A DNA stretch of 64,000 nt from Trichobilharzia regenti (Eukaryota > Platyhelminthes > Trematoda > Strigeidida > Schistosomatidae): assembly GCA_944472135.2 (NCBI GenBank), contig OX235270.1, positions 85,507,168-85,571,167 of the forward strand, written 5' to 3'. Positions 12,217-24,000 of this stretch are shown in pieces. A program made the position numbers and the translations under genes. Below the pieces are notes generated by a model that ran no database searches, was not told the DNA's origin, and worked only from the letters and a program-made list of their open reading frames with translations. Every line of letters starts with the position of its first letter. Within the stretch, counting starts at the first letter, position 1.

Positions 12217-12563
12217 TGTCAATGTCCAGGTCTTAGTACACTGGACCCCACGCTGTCCTTGAAAGACTTTCAGGAACAGTATGTATTAACCAACGCGAAA
12301 AACCAGAACACAGATTGACGACTCGAGAATCCGTTATTCTTACGCCAATATGTAACCAACAATAAGGTTATTATACACAAGGTCTAAGAATAAATGTTAT
12401 AACAACAAATCACGATAATACTTCTGATGGTTTTTAATACTCCACCGAACAGCGAACGATGAGACGATGACTGTTGGATTGATGACTCCCGCGAAGAATA
12501 TGGAGGATTTGGGTTTGAGCAAACAACCATGAATTGATCGTTCAATCTTCAACTACATTCACA
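12217..12563 (-). mobile_element. Solo LTR of a BEL/Pao element
   Basis: This 347-bp segment is related to the LTRs at 37609, 40692, 51832 and 56121. On the minus strand it starts TGTGAATG and ends TTGACA. It is flanked on both sides by TACAT (12212-12216 and 12564-12568), the 5-bp duplication expected of BEL/Pao integration. No internal sequence is present, so this is a solo LTR left by LTR-LTR recombination. It contains an inverted TTATTCTTA-like poly(A) region and the shared block CGCGAAAAACCAGAACACAG. Confidence 0.85.
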
Positions 12564-13085
12564 TACATAATAACAGGTTATACGGGGAATACCATCGATA
12601 CACTATGTAACTGTGCTCAAATAAGTGAACGTGTAAAGACTGTTGGTTAAGTAATGATTGAAAACGAATTTCGTATCATTTATACATTAGTGTTCACTTA
12701 ACTGGCTTTTTATAAATTTCCACACTGACGGTTATAAAATGATTTAAACAATAATGAATTGCTTGAGACAAAAGTAATACCAAGAAAATGATATCATGCA
12801 GAAAAAGTCTTAGCGATGTCAATTTTAAGGCTAGTTTCACAATTGTATAGACAGTTTTTCTTTCAGGATCATGTGTAATACTCTCAGCAACACTTTTATT
12901 TCTGTTCGATTATTTGCATTTAGCCCAACAGAAAATGATTAGTTTTAAAAAATCCTAATCTAAATTGCAGCATGTACATCCGTTCTATCACTTTGTTCAG
13001 TAAATATGGTTTCGTATAACCAAACCCAGTTAACTTTTAACAGTTTGAAATCATTTTGGGCATTGGGCATATGATAATCATTGTT
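12564..13085. other. No gene seen
   Basis: This is AT-rich sequence between the solo LTR and an RTE-like fragment. I recognise nothing in it. Confidence 0.5.
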
Positions 13086-13722
13086 ACCTACCTGTAAAGC
13101 ATCTTTTCAACCACAGACGGGCGGAACTGACGAGGAAATCAAAGCGAGGATCGGAAAAGCAAGACAAGCTTTCATTACTCCTAAGTCTGTGTGAAGGTCA
13201 ACAGCACTCACCATCAAAAATAAGATCCGGATTTTCAACTCCAATGTGAAGTCAGTGCTACTCACTATACGGGCCAGAGACTTGGCCAGCGCGTCATAAA
13301 GAGCATCTCAAACAAACTTCAGACCTTCATCAACAGTTGTCTTTGCTCAGTACTCAAGGTCAGATGGACGGTCGGAACAGATCAGCAACAGAGATCTCTG
13401 GGAGCGAACCAACTCAGTAGGAACCGATTGTGAAACAAATAGTCAGGAAGAAATGGAGATGGATTGGCCATAATCTGAGGAAACCATCAAGTGACATCAC
13501 TAGACAAGCCATCGCTCGAGTAGAATCAGGCCGAAAGGGAAGCGGCGAGTTGGTCGTCAGTTCCAGGGTGGGGTGACTTGGAGGAGGTCATGCGAGGAGG
13601 AGATGAAAGCGTGTGGGAAGACTTGGAGCGGGGTGAAAAGGTTGGCAGAAAACAGAAGGCAGTGGCGGTGCGCGGCTGAAGCCCTATGTTCCTCTAGGAA
13701 CTAAAGGATAAAATAATAATAA
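13086..13722 (+). mobile_element. RTE-like family A, 3' fragment
   Basis: This is the same family as 3910-4662 but on the plus strand. Decayed frames encode the C-terminal part (RKKWRWIGHNLRKPSSDIT followed by a basic stretch). The copy ends at AACTAAAGGATAAAATAATA with an AAT-type tail. It starts inside the C-terminal domain and lacks polymerase motifs. Nonsense mutations are present, for example a TAG in the segment before the WIGH motif. Confidence 0.8.
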
Positions 13723-13730
13723 TATAAAAG

Positions 13731-14105
13731 GTTTTGTATTTCCTAATGAATGAAAAACAATGAACGATAGTGTTTTTACTGTCATTTCGCTATTTCAGGC
13801 TAATAGCTTTATCGAAGTATTATCAAACCATGCTGTTAAACAATGATTAAGTTGTTATATGTAAGCCGAGATTGTGTAAATTCCGGTTTAATAATACTTT
13901 GATAAAGCTATTATCATTGGCTAGCGGTGGGCGCGTACTGCCGAAGAGTCCCAAACTAGGACGAAATAGCTGTCCAGTACTCCCAGATTTTCCAATGGTT
14001 CTCTAACTAGTGTCAGCTCATGATGAAATCCTGTAACCAATCAAATCCTTTCAAACCAACACTTGAAAACCAATATCGTTCATTGGGAAATACAAAAAGT
14101 TTTAT
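13731..14105 (+). repeat. Imperfect fold-back structure with an inserted hammerhead SINE
   Basis: There are two nested inverted repeats. The outer one pairs TTTTGTATTTCCTAATGA (from about 13734) and a following CAATGAACGATA with their complement at 14075-14103. The inner one pairs AATAGCTTTATCGAAGTATTAT near 13803 with a complement at about 13890-13912, with one mismatch. A hammerhead SINE fragment (13930-14065) lies between the right inner and right outer arms. No transposase is visible. Confidence 0.6.
13930..14065 (+). mobile_element. Hammerhead SINE fragment (Sm-alpha-like), core mutated
   Basis: This starts in the sequence after the tRNA-like head and runs through the ribozyme region to the SINE end (CCAACACTTG). 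Stem II is perfect (GTCC/GGAC), and the GAAA and GCTGTC segments are present. The catalytic CTGATGA is replaced by CTGCCGA, which should abolish cleavage. The A and B boxes are missing, so the copy is 5'-truncated. Confidence 0.75.
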
Positions 14106-15754
14106 AGTAGTAAATATGGTTTCAGTCGTTGTTTAAAGTTGCGAAATAGCGATTCCATCCAGGATGTGCGCTTCTTCTTATCTGAAACTCGTTAGCACGG
14201 TATATTTACATTGTCGTGAGTGATGGTGTTTGTTAAAAGACTCAAATGCTAAGCTTATCAGGCCATAAGACTAAGTATGCGGTAAATTCAACATCCAACT
14301 ATAGCAATAAGGGGATTTACTTTTCCGATTTGGGTCCAAATGGCTAGTGAAGCATCTCAAAAGTATCCATTTTTACCAAAGAACATTGTATATGTCATGT
14401 TGCTTTCCATATTTATTTGTGGTCAGAGGTGAATCATCATCATTATCAAAACTTAAAAATTCCATTATGGATAAAATTTTATTTTCATAAATCACAGTGT
14501 TATACAGTAATAATGTGGTGAGAACTGGCTGTTAGTCGAAATTGGTGGACAGTAATTTACGTCAATGTTTATGTCCCCAGTATTGGTCTTGAGAAAAATG
14601 AGAACAAAGGCATTGCGTAGGCGGATACAGTTAACATATAGATGATCTGACTTTCAAGAAACATCCACAAAGAGATGCAAGGTTAACTTTCTGTGAGAAA
14701 CAACCGATCAGAAGACTGTGTTTGTTTGCTTGAATAATCTATACTAATGTACATGAAAATCGACAAATAGGTGTTGATTTCCTTGATAAACGATCTGTTG
14801 TCTGGCCCTTGTGTTCTGTTGTTACAATAAAACTTAAAAATATTTTACGAGTGAAGGAAAGAATTTGATTAAAATCGATGAAACTATTCATATATACCTT
14901 GAACTTGTTTATCAAGGAATTAGAAAAAGAACGGTTGAATTACGAAGAGATTTTTTTTAAAAGTATATTTGCTAACAAGAGTAAAATGAGATTGGACATA
15001 GACCAGCTGCTGTATGATTTTCGAAGATAATAAATTAGTCTCATAGTACAAAAAAAATGCATATTTAGTAGGGAGATAACACCATCGCACTGTGAACTAG
15101 TATTTGCAAAAGATTATAGGATTCACTGAGAGGTAACAGTGAGATGGTGTGAAACAGACAATGTGTGCCAATGGAATTTTATTTTCACATGTTCCCACAG
15201 TTCAATGCTGCATTGGCAACATAATACTATTTGAATATTCCATTTTTTTGTCGTTTGATGTTAACTGAAATCACACGCTCAGTGATTGGTTAACGAATCT
15301 AAGCTATAGATACATAAAGAGTGGTTTGATTATTGAAAAATATACTTTGGCTTAGTGTCTTGCTTTCTGTTGTTACAAGAGTAGGCTAGTAAGATAGATC
15401 TAAGTTCTCTTTAGTAGATTTTCTTACGACTGAGATTAAACGACACGTCACTGAGCTATCTAAATGGATTAGAATAAAGGTTTAAAATACTGGTTCGCTC
15501 ATAATTCTAAGTCTTTGGAATAACTCAGCAACTTGTCGTTTACGTCCAGTCTTTGAATACGGAGTTATATTCACTCCGGTTGAAGATGTAGTCATTAGAG
15601 AATGAAGAATATGCCAACAACACAGTAAAACACTGTGATTTCAAGAGTGACATGTTACTGTAGCCGATAAGTTTCTTTGACAATTCAGAAATAAAAACTA
15701 GTCAAGTGTCTAGTCTAGTATAACTCCAAGTTTATATTCAACACATTGATTGAT
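14106..15754. other. No gene seen
   Basis: This is AT-rich sequence with no long open frame and no repeat that I recognise. Confidence 0.5.
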
Positions 15755-15766
15755 ACTGGTTAAACA

Positions 15767-16343
15767 CTGCGCTCTATTTCCCGTGTAAAGTGGCATAATA
15801 AGGTGAGCAACATTGAGGTTAGGCGTAGAGTTCTAGGTAAACAGGGGAAATCTATCGACGAAGTCGTGAAGCTACAAAGACTGAGATGGTTAGGACATGT
15901 GTTACGTATGCCAAGCCATCGCCTCCCTTGACGAGCAGTGTTAACTGATATAGGGTTAGGCTGGAAAAAAGCTAGCGGCGGTCAAACAAAAACATGGCAC
16001 CAGTCAATGAAATCCACAACAGTTGGTCTAAGCCACGTAGAAAGGTGTAGACTTCCAGGCTGGGGTCCTCGAGACGGTAAAAATCTATGGTTGGAAACAA
16101 TTGGTGACATGGCTCAAAATCGTTCTCAATGGTTAGCGCACATGCATCCACTCCTTGTGACTTATGATCTCCAATGAAACTGTTTTGTTTTCCTTTATTA
16201 CTCCTTTGTCTCACACCTCTGTTTAGTGTCTCTATTATGCATTTCTTGTACTTTCTTCTCTTGGTTTGTGTGCTACAAGGAGGGAGTGTGGCGACTTGAA
16301 CTTCCGCACATCTGTGCAAAGTTCTATGTCGCAAAACAGACAG
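15767..16343 (+). mobile_element. RTE-like family B, 577-bp 3' end with 12-bp TSD
   Basis: This encodes the C-terminal end of the family B polymerase protein (KVSNIEVRRRVLGKQGKSID, then RLRWLGHVLRMPSHRLP, a stop, and a Gly/Gln/Thr-rich tail to GDMAQNRSQW). A 3' untranslated region and a CAGACAGA tail follow. ACTGGTTAAACA flanks it exactly at 15755-15766 and 16344-16355, which fixes both borders. A TGA interrupts the frame at about 15929. The perfect duplication suggests a relatively young insertion. Confidence 0.88.
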
Positions 16344-16355
16344 ACTGGTTAAACA

Positions 16356-16917
16356 TTAATCTACTCTGAAAACTTGAAAATATCACAGTATAATATAACT
16401 GAAAGCCGATTAAATTTATTTACTCTTTAGTGAAATGTTGTCTTCTTTCAACAACCAATTAGAATGTTAAATTCCATTTGAAAAATCTGTTGAATTCAAC
16501 GAAAGTTTCTATTATCAATGTGATACAGTGGAAGTAATAACTGATGGAAACTAATAAGTAAAAATAAAGACGAAATGTTCAAAAATTCAACAATAAATAC
16601 TTATCTCTCTTGATTGTATACTTGATAAGTGAACATATAATTTTGAAGGCGGTAAGTGTAAATAAAGAAACTTAATTAAATTGTTTTTTTTTCATATTTA
16701 CAATGATTATTTTATCAGTCATTAGACGGTTTTGTTAAAGTGTATAACAAGAATCATGGATAATAATGGTAGTGTTTAGATCTAAAAGAACAAAACTGGA
16801 TTAATTAGACAAAAAAGACAGTTGAATATTGCGAACAAATACGCACACACACAAACAAAACAGCCCGGATCATTGGGAAATTGACAGACTCTTTTTGATC
16901 ACCTGTATGATAGCTGA

Positions 16918-16997
<80 letters not shown>

Positions 16998-17425
16998 CTT
17001 AAGCCAGCACACATATGGATTCAGATCATTTTATTAGAGAAGAGAAATGAAATTCTTTGGCGTACAAAATGAACCAAACGCAAACTAATTGGTTAAATGA
17101 AATTACAAAAACAATACAATGAATGAAAGACTGTAAAAGTGTATATGGAGAGTATTATTTGGTTTTCTATGAAGCATAAAGAGAACGAGCAGAAGTAGAT
17201 AGAACTCAAAAAGAAACATTTTTTGTTAAAGAGAACCAATTGCACCGTGTTACGACATACTCAAAGTAATAAAGCGAAGGAATAAACTCAGGGAAATCGA
17301 AGAGAAGGCGAAACAATCAAAACTGATCAGAGGGTAAATAAAGATTTTGAATAATTTTAAGGTCACCGAAATAAATATAACAACAATAACAATCTATACA
17401 CATTTAATGCATATTTTTGTGAATA
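16356..17425. other. No gene; (TA)37 microsatellite at 16921-16994
   Basis: A pure TA run of 74 bp lies in otherwise unique AT-rich DNA downstream of the MYLIP gene. The apparent protein rich in Ile and Tyr here is only the translated microsatellite. Confidence 0.75.
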
Positions 17426-17431
17426 TTTATT
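17426..17431 (-). promoter_or_regulatory. Poly(A) signal AATAAA of the MYLIP-like gene
   Basis: AATAAA on the minus strand lies 40 bases after the stop codon at 17471-17473. It is the first canonical hexamer downstream of the coding region, so it would give a very short 3' untranslated region. Confidence 0.55.
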
Positions 17432-17470
17432 AATATATTCAATAAATACATTATAGAAAAAAAAACTTTA

Positions 17471-18085
17471 TTAGTCTTCTGTTTGCCAGGTGACGTGACG
17501 AGAATTGTCGTTAGACTTTTCCGTTTCAGGATTTTCATGACTAGCAGAAGATGAAATAGGTAAAGCGGCTGAATTGCCTGAAGTTGAGGGAAGTTGGTGG
17601 TCTTTGTTGGAGTTTTCATCAGGTAAAGATGTCGAAAATTGTGGAGAAACTGGAGGTAGGTTTATAGAATTAGACTGATCAAACTTATGGGAACGATTAT
17701 TTGACCACTGTGTTTCAGTTTCAAGGGACGATAATTCACATACAGGTGCTGATGCTGTTGCATGTAAAGTTGAATCAACTGGGATATGGTGTTTGTGATG
17801 ACGTGAACTCCTGTGAGATTTAAATCGATCGCTAATATCTTTAAACGTACATCCAAGTATAGAGGTGAAATCCTCAGCATTTGACTCAGTACTCCAAGGG
17901 AGAAAACACGGATGTCTCAGTTCAATACTCTTACGGCATATAGGACACTGGTCTACACGTTCTGCGCATACACTACAGCAAATTGTGTGACCACATGGAA
18001 AGAAGACACGCGAAATTGGATTATCCATACAAACACGACAAAGTGCTACCTCTCGTAAACTTTCTTGAACTATTTCTTGGACTTC
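17471..18085 (-). CDS. MYLIP: MYLIP exon 6 (residues 431-634, RING and tail)
   Basis: The acceptor is TTTGTTTAG|GAAGTC. The exon opens with a short Gln/Glu-rich helix (EVQEIVQESLREVALC) leading into the RING, as in human MYLIP. The eight zinc ligands are all present. After the RING comes a long polar tail with a His-rich run (HRSSRHHKHH) and many Ser, Asn and Pro residues. The stop is TAA at 17471-17473. Confidence 0.93.
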   Translation of the reverse strand, partial: EVQEIVQESLREVALCRVCMDNPISRVFFPCGHTICCSVCAERVDQCPICRKSIELRHPCFLPWSTESNAEDFTSILGCTFKDISDRFKSHRSSRHHKHHIPVDSTLHATASAPVCELSSLETETQWSNNRSHKFDQSNSINLPPVSPQFSTSLPDENSNKDHQLPSTSGNSAALPISSSASHENPETEKSNDNSRHVTWQTED

Positions 18086-21000
18086 CTAAACAAAAGTAAA
18101 AACCAAGAAAATACTAGTAAACTATAAATGATATTACATTTATATACATATTTCTTTTTAAATTGAGTAATTATAATACTTGCAAATACGAGAAACTTTT
18201 CGTTTTTAAATCAGCAACAGACTGTGTTTATTGAAATGAACTGACATTGCATCAATTCACAGATAACAGTAAAGTAGGTCATGTGTAATAAAAACCCGAG
18301 AGTATTCATAGGTCTTACAGCTGTACCACTGATGTGCAGCATACTGGCGAAACATCCTAACTACCCTTTTTGCCCAATCCCGTAAATTATATGTTCAAAA
18401 TTCATTTTAACACAAAAATTAGGAATTTCGTAAAATATAATGTTCTCTCGTGTTACTATTCTTTCTGCCTCACATTTCTGTCTATTATTGTATTTATGAA
18501 TCCATATTTTATTTCTTTTTTCTACCTTAGTGTGTTTGTTACGTGGGATGTGGTAACTTGAGCTGCTGCACTCGTGAGCAAAGTTCTGTGTAGAAACTCC
18601 GTCTAAGTCAGTTATTTATCTAAACTAACTTCTTAGCTGAAGATATTTTGTGTAAATAACTGGGTAAAACTGTAAAGAGATTCACAGACTTTAATCAGTG
18701 TCACAACTTAGAAGTGATTACAGACAGAGGACAGCATAAAACGCTTGTGATCATAGGGAATAACATTCGTGTGTGAATGAATGGTGGAAAATACCATTCG
18801 TTTATCTCAGTATAACAGATTGATATCAACATTCTTGAAGTTAACAGTGGAAACAATGAGCTTACATTATAAGCAGTATCGTGAATCAAACCATCTGTTA
18901 ATGCTTGATATTTATAAAAATACCATAAGCACGCAACACTAATTATAATACTATCAACAGTATTACATTAAAAATTGAGTTTACATCAGAGGCTTATTTT
19001 AACCCCTGAAAACAAGGATAACTGAGAATTGGGTATGCATTACTTCTTGATCAATAAATATTCACTATCAACTCAATCCATATATTTCGAATGAGGAAAC
19101 GTTTCTGAGATCAGATATGATTCTGTGTCACATAGTACTTAACTAACGCCATAATACCGTTATAAAAATAAGTATACGATGATAATTGAAAGGAGACTTA
19201 AGGATAGGAAAATATTCGCTGTTAGCAGATAGTATAAGTTGCCTTTCTGTTGTAGAAAGGAATGGTTTCAAAGTGTCTGAGAAAAGCCTGCACCATATAT
19301 AGTTAGTTATTTGAAGAACAAATGAAACTTTTCACAAACGCAGAAAAACTTCATTGAATCATTACATGAAACCACTATTACAGGTGGACACTTTAAGCTT
19401 TACAGTCACGCGAAACTAAAGGAATTTATTAAGACCGTGTTTGCTTAATTAAGAATCGAAGAAAAGATATCTTTTTTGATGCGAAAGCACGCCTGTTATC
19501 GTAAACAAAACTTATCACCTTTTTATTTTTGATTACAGATTGATTCCACACTGTATTTTAGGTACAAGTATGGAATTTTCAGCATGTGATATCGGTAGCC
19601 TAAATTTCGCAGGCCGACCATAGATATCAGGTGTGCGTCGGCAGGAGATCGAACCTCGGACCATGTGCATGGTCGGCGACTGCTATTTCATTTTACTGCT
19701 TAAGTTAGATAATCTAAACTACTTTGGGAAGTGTTGTTGAAAATTCAAGGAAATGACGGTCGATTCTTAATTAATGTTAACAACTCAACACTTGAGAATC
19801 ATAACCTCGAAACGAATGTCACACAAAGTAAAAAGCCTCAAAATTAAAAACACACTTATACTAATTTATTTAGGTTGCATTTTTGATGACTTACTTGACA
19901 TTACCTATATGGTTTGAAATTTTTTTTGAAATCCATCCACAGTTCAAATAGATACAAAATTCACTTCAAAACAGAAAGACTGTTCCTCAATAAGGAACAA
20001 GTCGACAGTTTCTACCCTATATATATGCGATTGTACAGCTTGAGAATGATACCGCCCCCAAAAGAGTAACTCTTCGCTGAACCTCTTTTCTTTTATAAGC
20101 CATTTATATGTTGTTTAGTTGACATAAATTTGCACATATCTCCCACTTTTCAGAATCCAAGACAAAGTGTGGTAATAGGCACTTTTTATTGGAATTTAAA
20201 ACTAATCTACATTCTGATATGGTTGTAGTCGATGGAAAAATTCACCTATTAAGGTAAACACTTATGTTTAAAATACAAATGATTCGACAACTAGATCACA
20301 CCATATGTATTTTCCTGTTGTGGGTAATAAATATGAAACCTACAAATCTTTGATTGTACACCAGGTAGTATGTAACTAGTATCATACATCCAGTCTTTTG
20401 TTTAGTGCAGACTGAGTTCTGTCAGTGAAGTTTGAAATGCGACTACCATGCTAGATGGTTCGGCATCACGGTGCACTCTGAATTGTTATTACTGGATGGA
20501 TGAAGGCAATCAACAGGAAACCTTGGACCTAGCTTTCGTATTAGATGCACGACACTAGTTACATACTACCTAGTGTTCAATCAACGTATCTAATACAGCC
20601 CTACAGGAGGTCGATCACCAGCCTTAACAGATGAGTGGCAATGTCTCTGACTGCACCACTGGTTCAAATTACAGATGGGACATGAGTTCCGCAAAGTTTG
20701 CGGATATGCCTTAATGACAAGTGCCAAAAAGCACGAAACCTAGTTTCAAGGATTCCTACCGATTGCCTCCAACTATCTAATAACAATGTAAGCATCTTAA
20801 TAAATTAGGTAAAAAAAAGCAATCAAAATCCATCCTACTTTAAATGACATTGGAAACCTATTATTTACTTTTCAGGAACAGTAGGTATAAGCAATTTACA
20901 GATAAATTTTATAACTGGATTGTGACTTTCAAATTTTGAAGTACAAAATTGAGACTTATCAGTTTTATACTAGCCTATGAATTCCTTCTAAACAAAGCAT

Positions 21001-24000
21001 TATATTTAAGAGTTTTCATTTACATTGCAAACAATAACCAAAAATGTTATGAAATAAGCCATCGGTATTTGCTAATTTCAATCTATCCAATCCACAATCT
21101 ACCTAAATAAATCAATAGAACTGTAACTACATATTAGACCATGGGATAGTCAAGGTCATTTCTTTTATCGTGTCATGCACTGAATGCGTGATTATATACC
21201 CCAGCAATTGGGAAGAAAGAATAGCTTTAATAAAAACAGCCTATTAAACAGACGAACTGATGTTCTAGATAAAATAAATAAGTGATTTTAAAGACAACTT
21301 CCTGAGTTTAGAAATATATATTTCCCACTAATATTTTTTACGAAAACGTCCATAAATTCAATTAAATTTTGTAGATAATTATTAGGATAGATAGTATTGT
21401 ATCATCACGTGTGAACAGTTAGGCTATTTATTTTAGAATGTAGCTTGCTATCATTTGTAATAAAGTTTCTGTAAGGAAAACTTTGTTTAAGCCTCTCGTA
21501 AGACACTTCGTAATGAAGGTAATACAAAAAATAGTGCATGATATTGTAATTGGTAACCTCGCCTAGTTAACTAGTTCGTTACTTTCCTAGCCAGCCCCAA
21601 GCCCAGGTAAAGAGGGGGGTTTGAGTGTGCGGCTAGCAACCCCACACCACTAAATCTTTCAAACCGCTAGAGAAACTTCAACGCACAGAAAATATAATAA
21701 AAATAAACTTCAAATAAAAATCTTATTCTTCGCTAGAATCGGAGAGGCGAAATGATGCGGGCTGGTGAAAGCCTTCGGGAAGCCAGTCAGCCAACGTGTC
21801 TTCTCTCGATGAAAGCAGGAGTAACAATGGGTACGTGCAATGTCCGTACAATGTAACAGACTGGGAAGGCTGCCCAGGCAGCCAAGGAGATACGAAGATA
21901 TGGCTTAGAAGTACTGGGTATCTGCGGAAGCAGATGCAATGGATGTGGATTGACAACACTGTCAACGGGATAATCAATAATATACTCCAGTCTGGTCGCC
22001 CAGGCGACACCATGAACACACTGAGGCACTGAGTGGCTATCATGATGTCACCAGGGGCAGCCACAGAAATAATGCAGTGGGAACCAATCACCTCATCCAG
22101 GATCCTGACAGCAAGATTCAACTTAAAAAGAAGGAAGGGAGGTCACAATTATCCAATGCTACGCACCTACAAACAACGAGGATCAAGAAAAGGAGGATTT
22201 TTACAGACAAGTACAAACAGTAATGGACATCCCGAATGGTGACATCAAAATCCTTATGGGCGATATGAATGCACGCGTAACTGGGAGCAGATAATACAGG
22301 AAGAGAAGTTATCATGGGTCGAGAGGCTCTCGTTCGGAGAAATGAATGAGAACGGAGAATTAGTTGCAGACTTCTGCTCTTTTAACGATTTGGTGATCGG
22401 AGGGAGCATGTCTGTCTGTCTGTCTGGATTCAACATAGAACTTGGCACCGAAGTGCAGCAGTTCGAGTTGCCATGTACATGTTGCATGTACAAACACAAG
22501 GATACACACAAAGCCAGTGACATGGATTTCGCCTGACAGACATACCACAAACCAAATAGATTTCATCTCAATCTCAAGGAAGCGGAGACACAGCCAGCAG
22601 GATACAAGGTCAAGAAGGGGAGCAGATGTAGTCTCAGACCATCATCTAGTTCAAGGAACCTTCAAGGTGAAGCTGAAATCCATGAAAACAAATGGAGACA
22701 GACCACAATTCAAGTTCAACATTCAGAAACTGAATGACAAAACTACAATGGATGCCTTCGTTACAGACATCAGAGCAAAGTCGGACACACTACATGGCAT
22801 CACTGAGGAAACCTGTGTGGAAGAAAATTGGAGCTCTGAAAGCCTTATTTAAGGACATGTGTACAATTTTTCTACGAATAAGAAGAGACAAGACAAGGAA
22901 TGACCGTCAACAGATACCTGGAAGCTAATCGAGGAGAGAAGAGGAGGATGGTGAACGAGATGACCCAATGCAAGGATGGACAACAGAAGGAGAAGCTGAG
23001 TTCACTGTACACTGCACTGAATAAAGAAGTAAAGAAGAGTGCTAGAAAAGACAAACGACAATTCTACGACGCACTCACAATGGAAGCAGAACAGGCAGTG
23101 CGCAGGCAAAAGAGACATCAGGACATCAGATAACCAAGTCCCTGTCCAGGAGGAGATCAACCCAGATGATGAAACCAATAGCAGATGCTCAAGGGAACCT
23201 GATTACCAAGGAGGAAAAACAAATCAAACAGTGGGCTGATCACTTTAAAGGACTCTTCAATCGACCTACACCGGTGACTCGCTTAGAAATACCACCAAGA
23301 GCACACAAGGATCTGCCTGCCGGTGGACACCACTCCTCCAACGAAAGAAGAAATCCTGAATGCGGTCAAGCTACTGAAGTCGGGGAAGGCAGCAGGACCA
23401 GACGACATTCTTCCCGAAGCACTGAAGGCAGCCTCAAAGATTACGGTAGATATTCTCACTTCATCACTGCAAAATGTTTTGAAAGGAGGAAAGGGCTGAT
23501 TGGAAGAAGGGTTACTTCGTCAAACTCCCAAAATAGGGCGACTTAAGTCTGTGCAAGAACTGGCGTGGAATACTGGTCTTGTGCACACCAGGTAAAATCC
23601 TGAGTCGCATCATACTGGAGAGAATAAAGACGCACTGGATACAGAATTCCGACCAGAACAAGCTGGACTCAGGAAAGGCAAATCATGTGCTGATCAGATT
23701 GCTACTCTAATCATCATCACAGAACAGAGTATAGGATGGCAGTCAAATCTCTCTCTACCTCAACTTCATCGAGTTCGAAAAGGCCTTCAGCAGACAGCGT
23801 AGACAGAGAAGTAATTTGGAAACTATTTCGACACTACGGCTTGCAGTGCCCAAGTCTTTGTCAACCTAATTCAAAAGCTATATGACAATGCCACTTTTCA
23901 AGTGATCCACAACGGAAAAGTCAGCAAGGCACACAGGGGTGAGACAAGACTGCCCATTATCACCGACGATATTCTTAATTGTGGTGAACTGGATTGTGTC

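Noticed and set aside
16805..17014. Open frame with a long Ile-Tyr repeat
   Set aside because: This is translation of the (TA)37 microsatellite.
21723..22566. Several overlapping open frames on both strands
   Set aside because: They are fragments and shadows of the broken RTE-like endonuclease. Only the plus-strand endonuclease motifs are meaningful.
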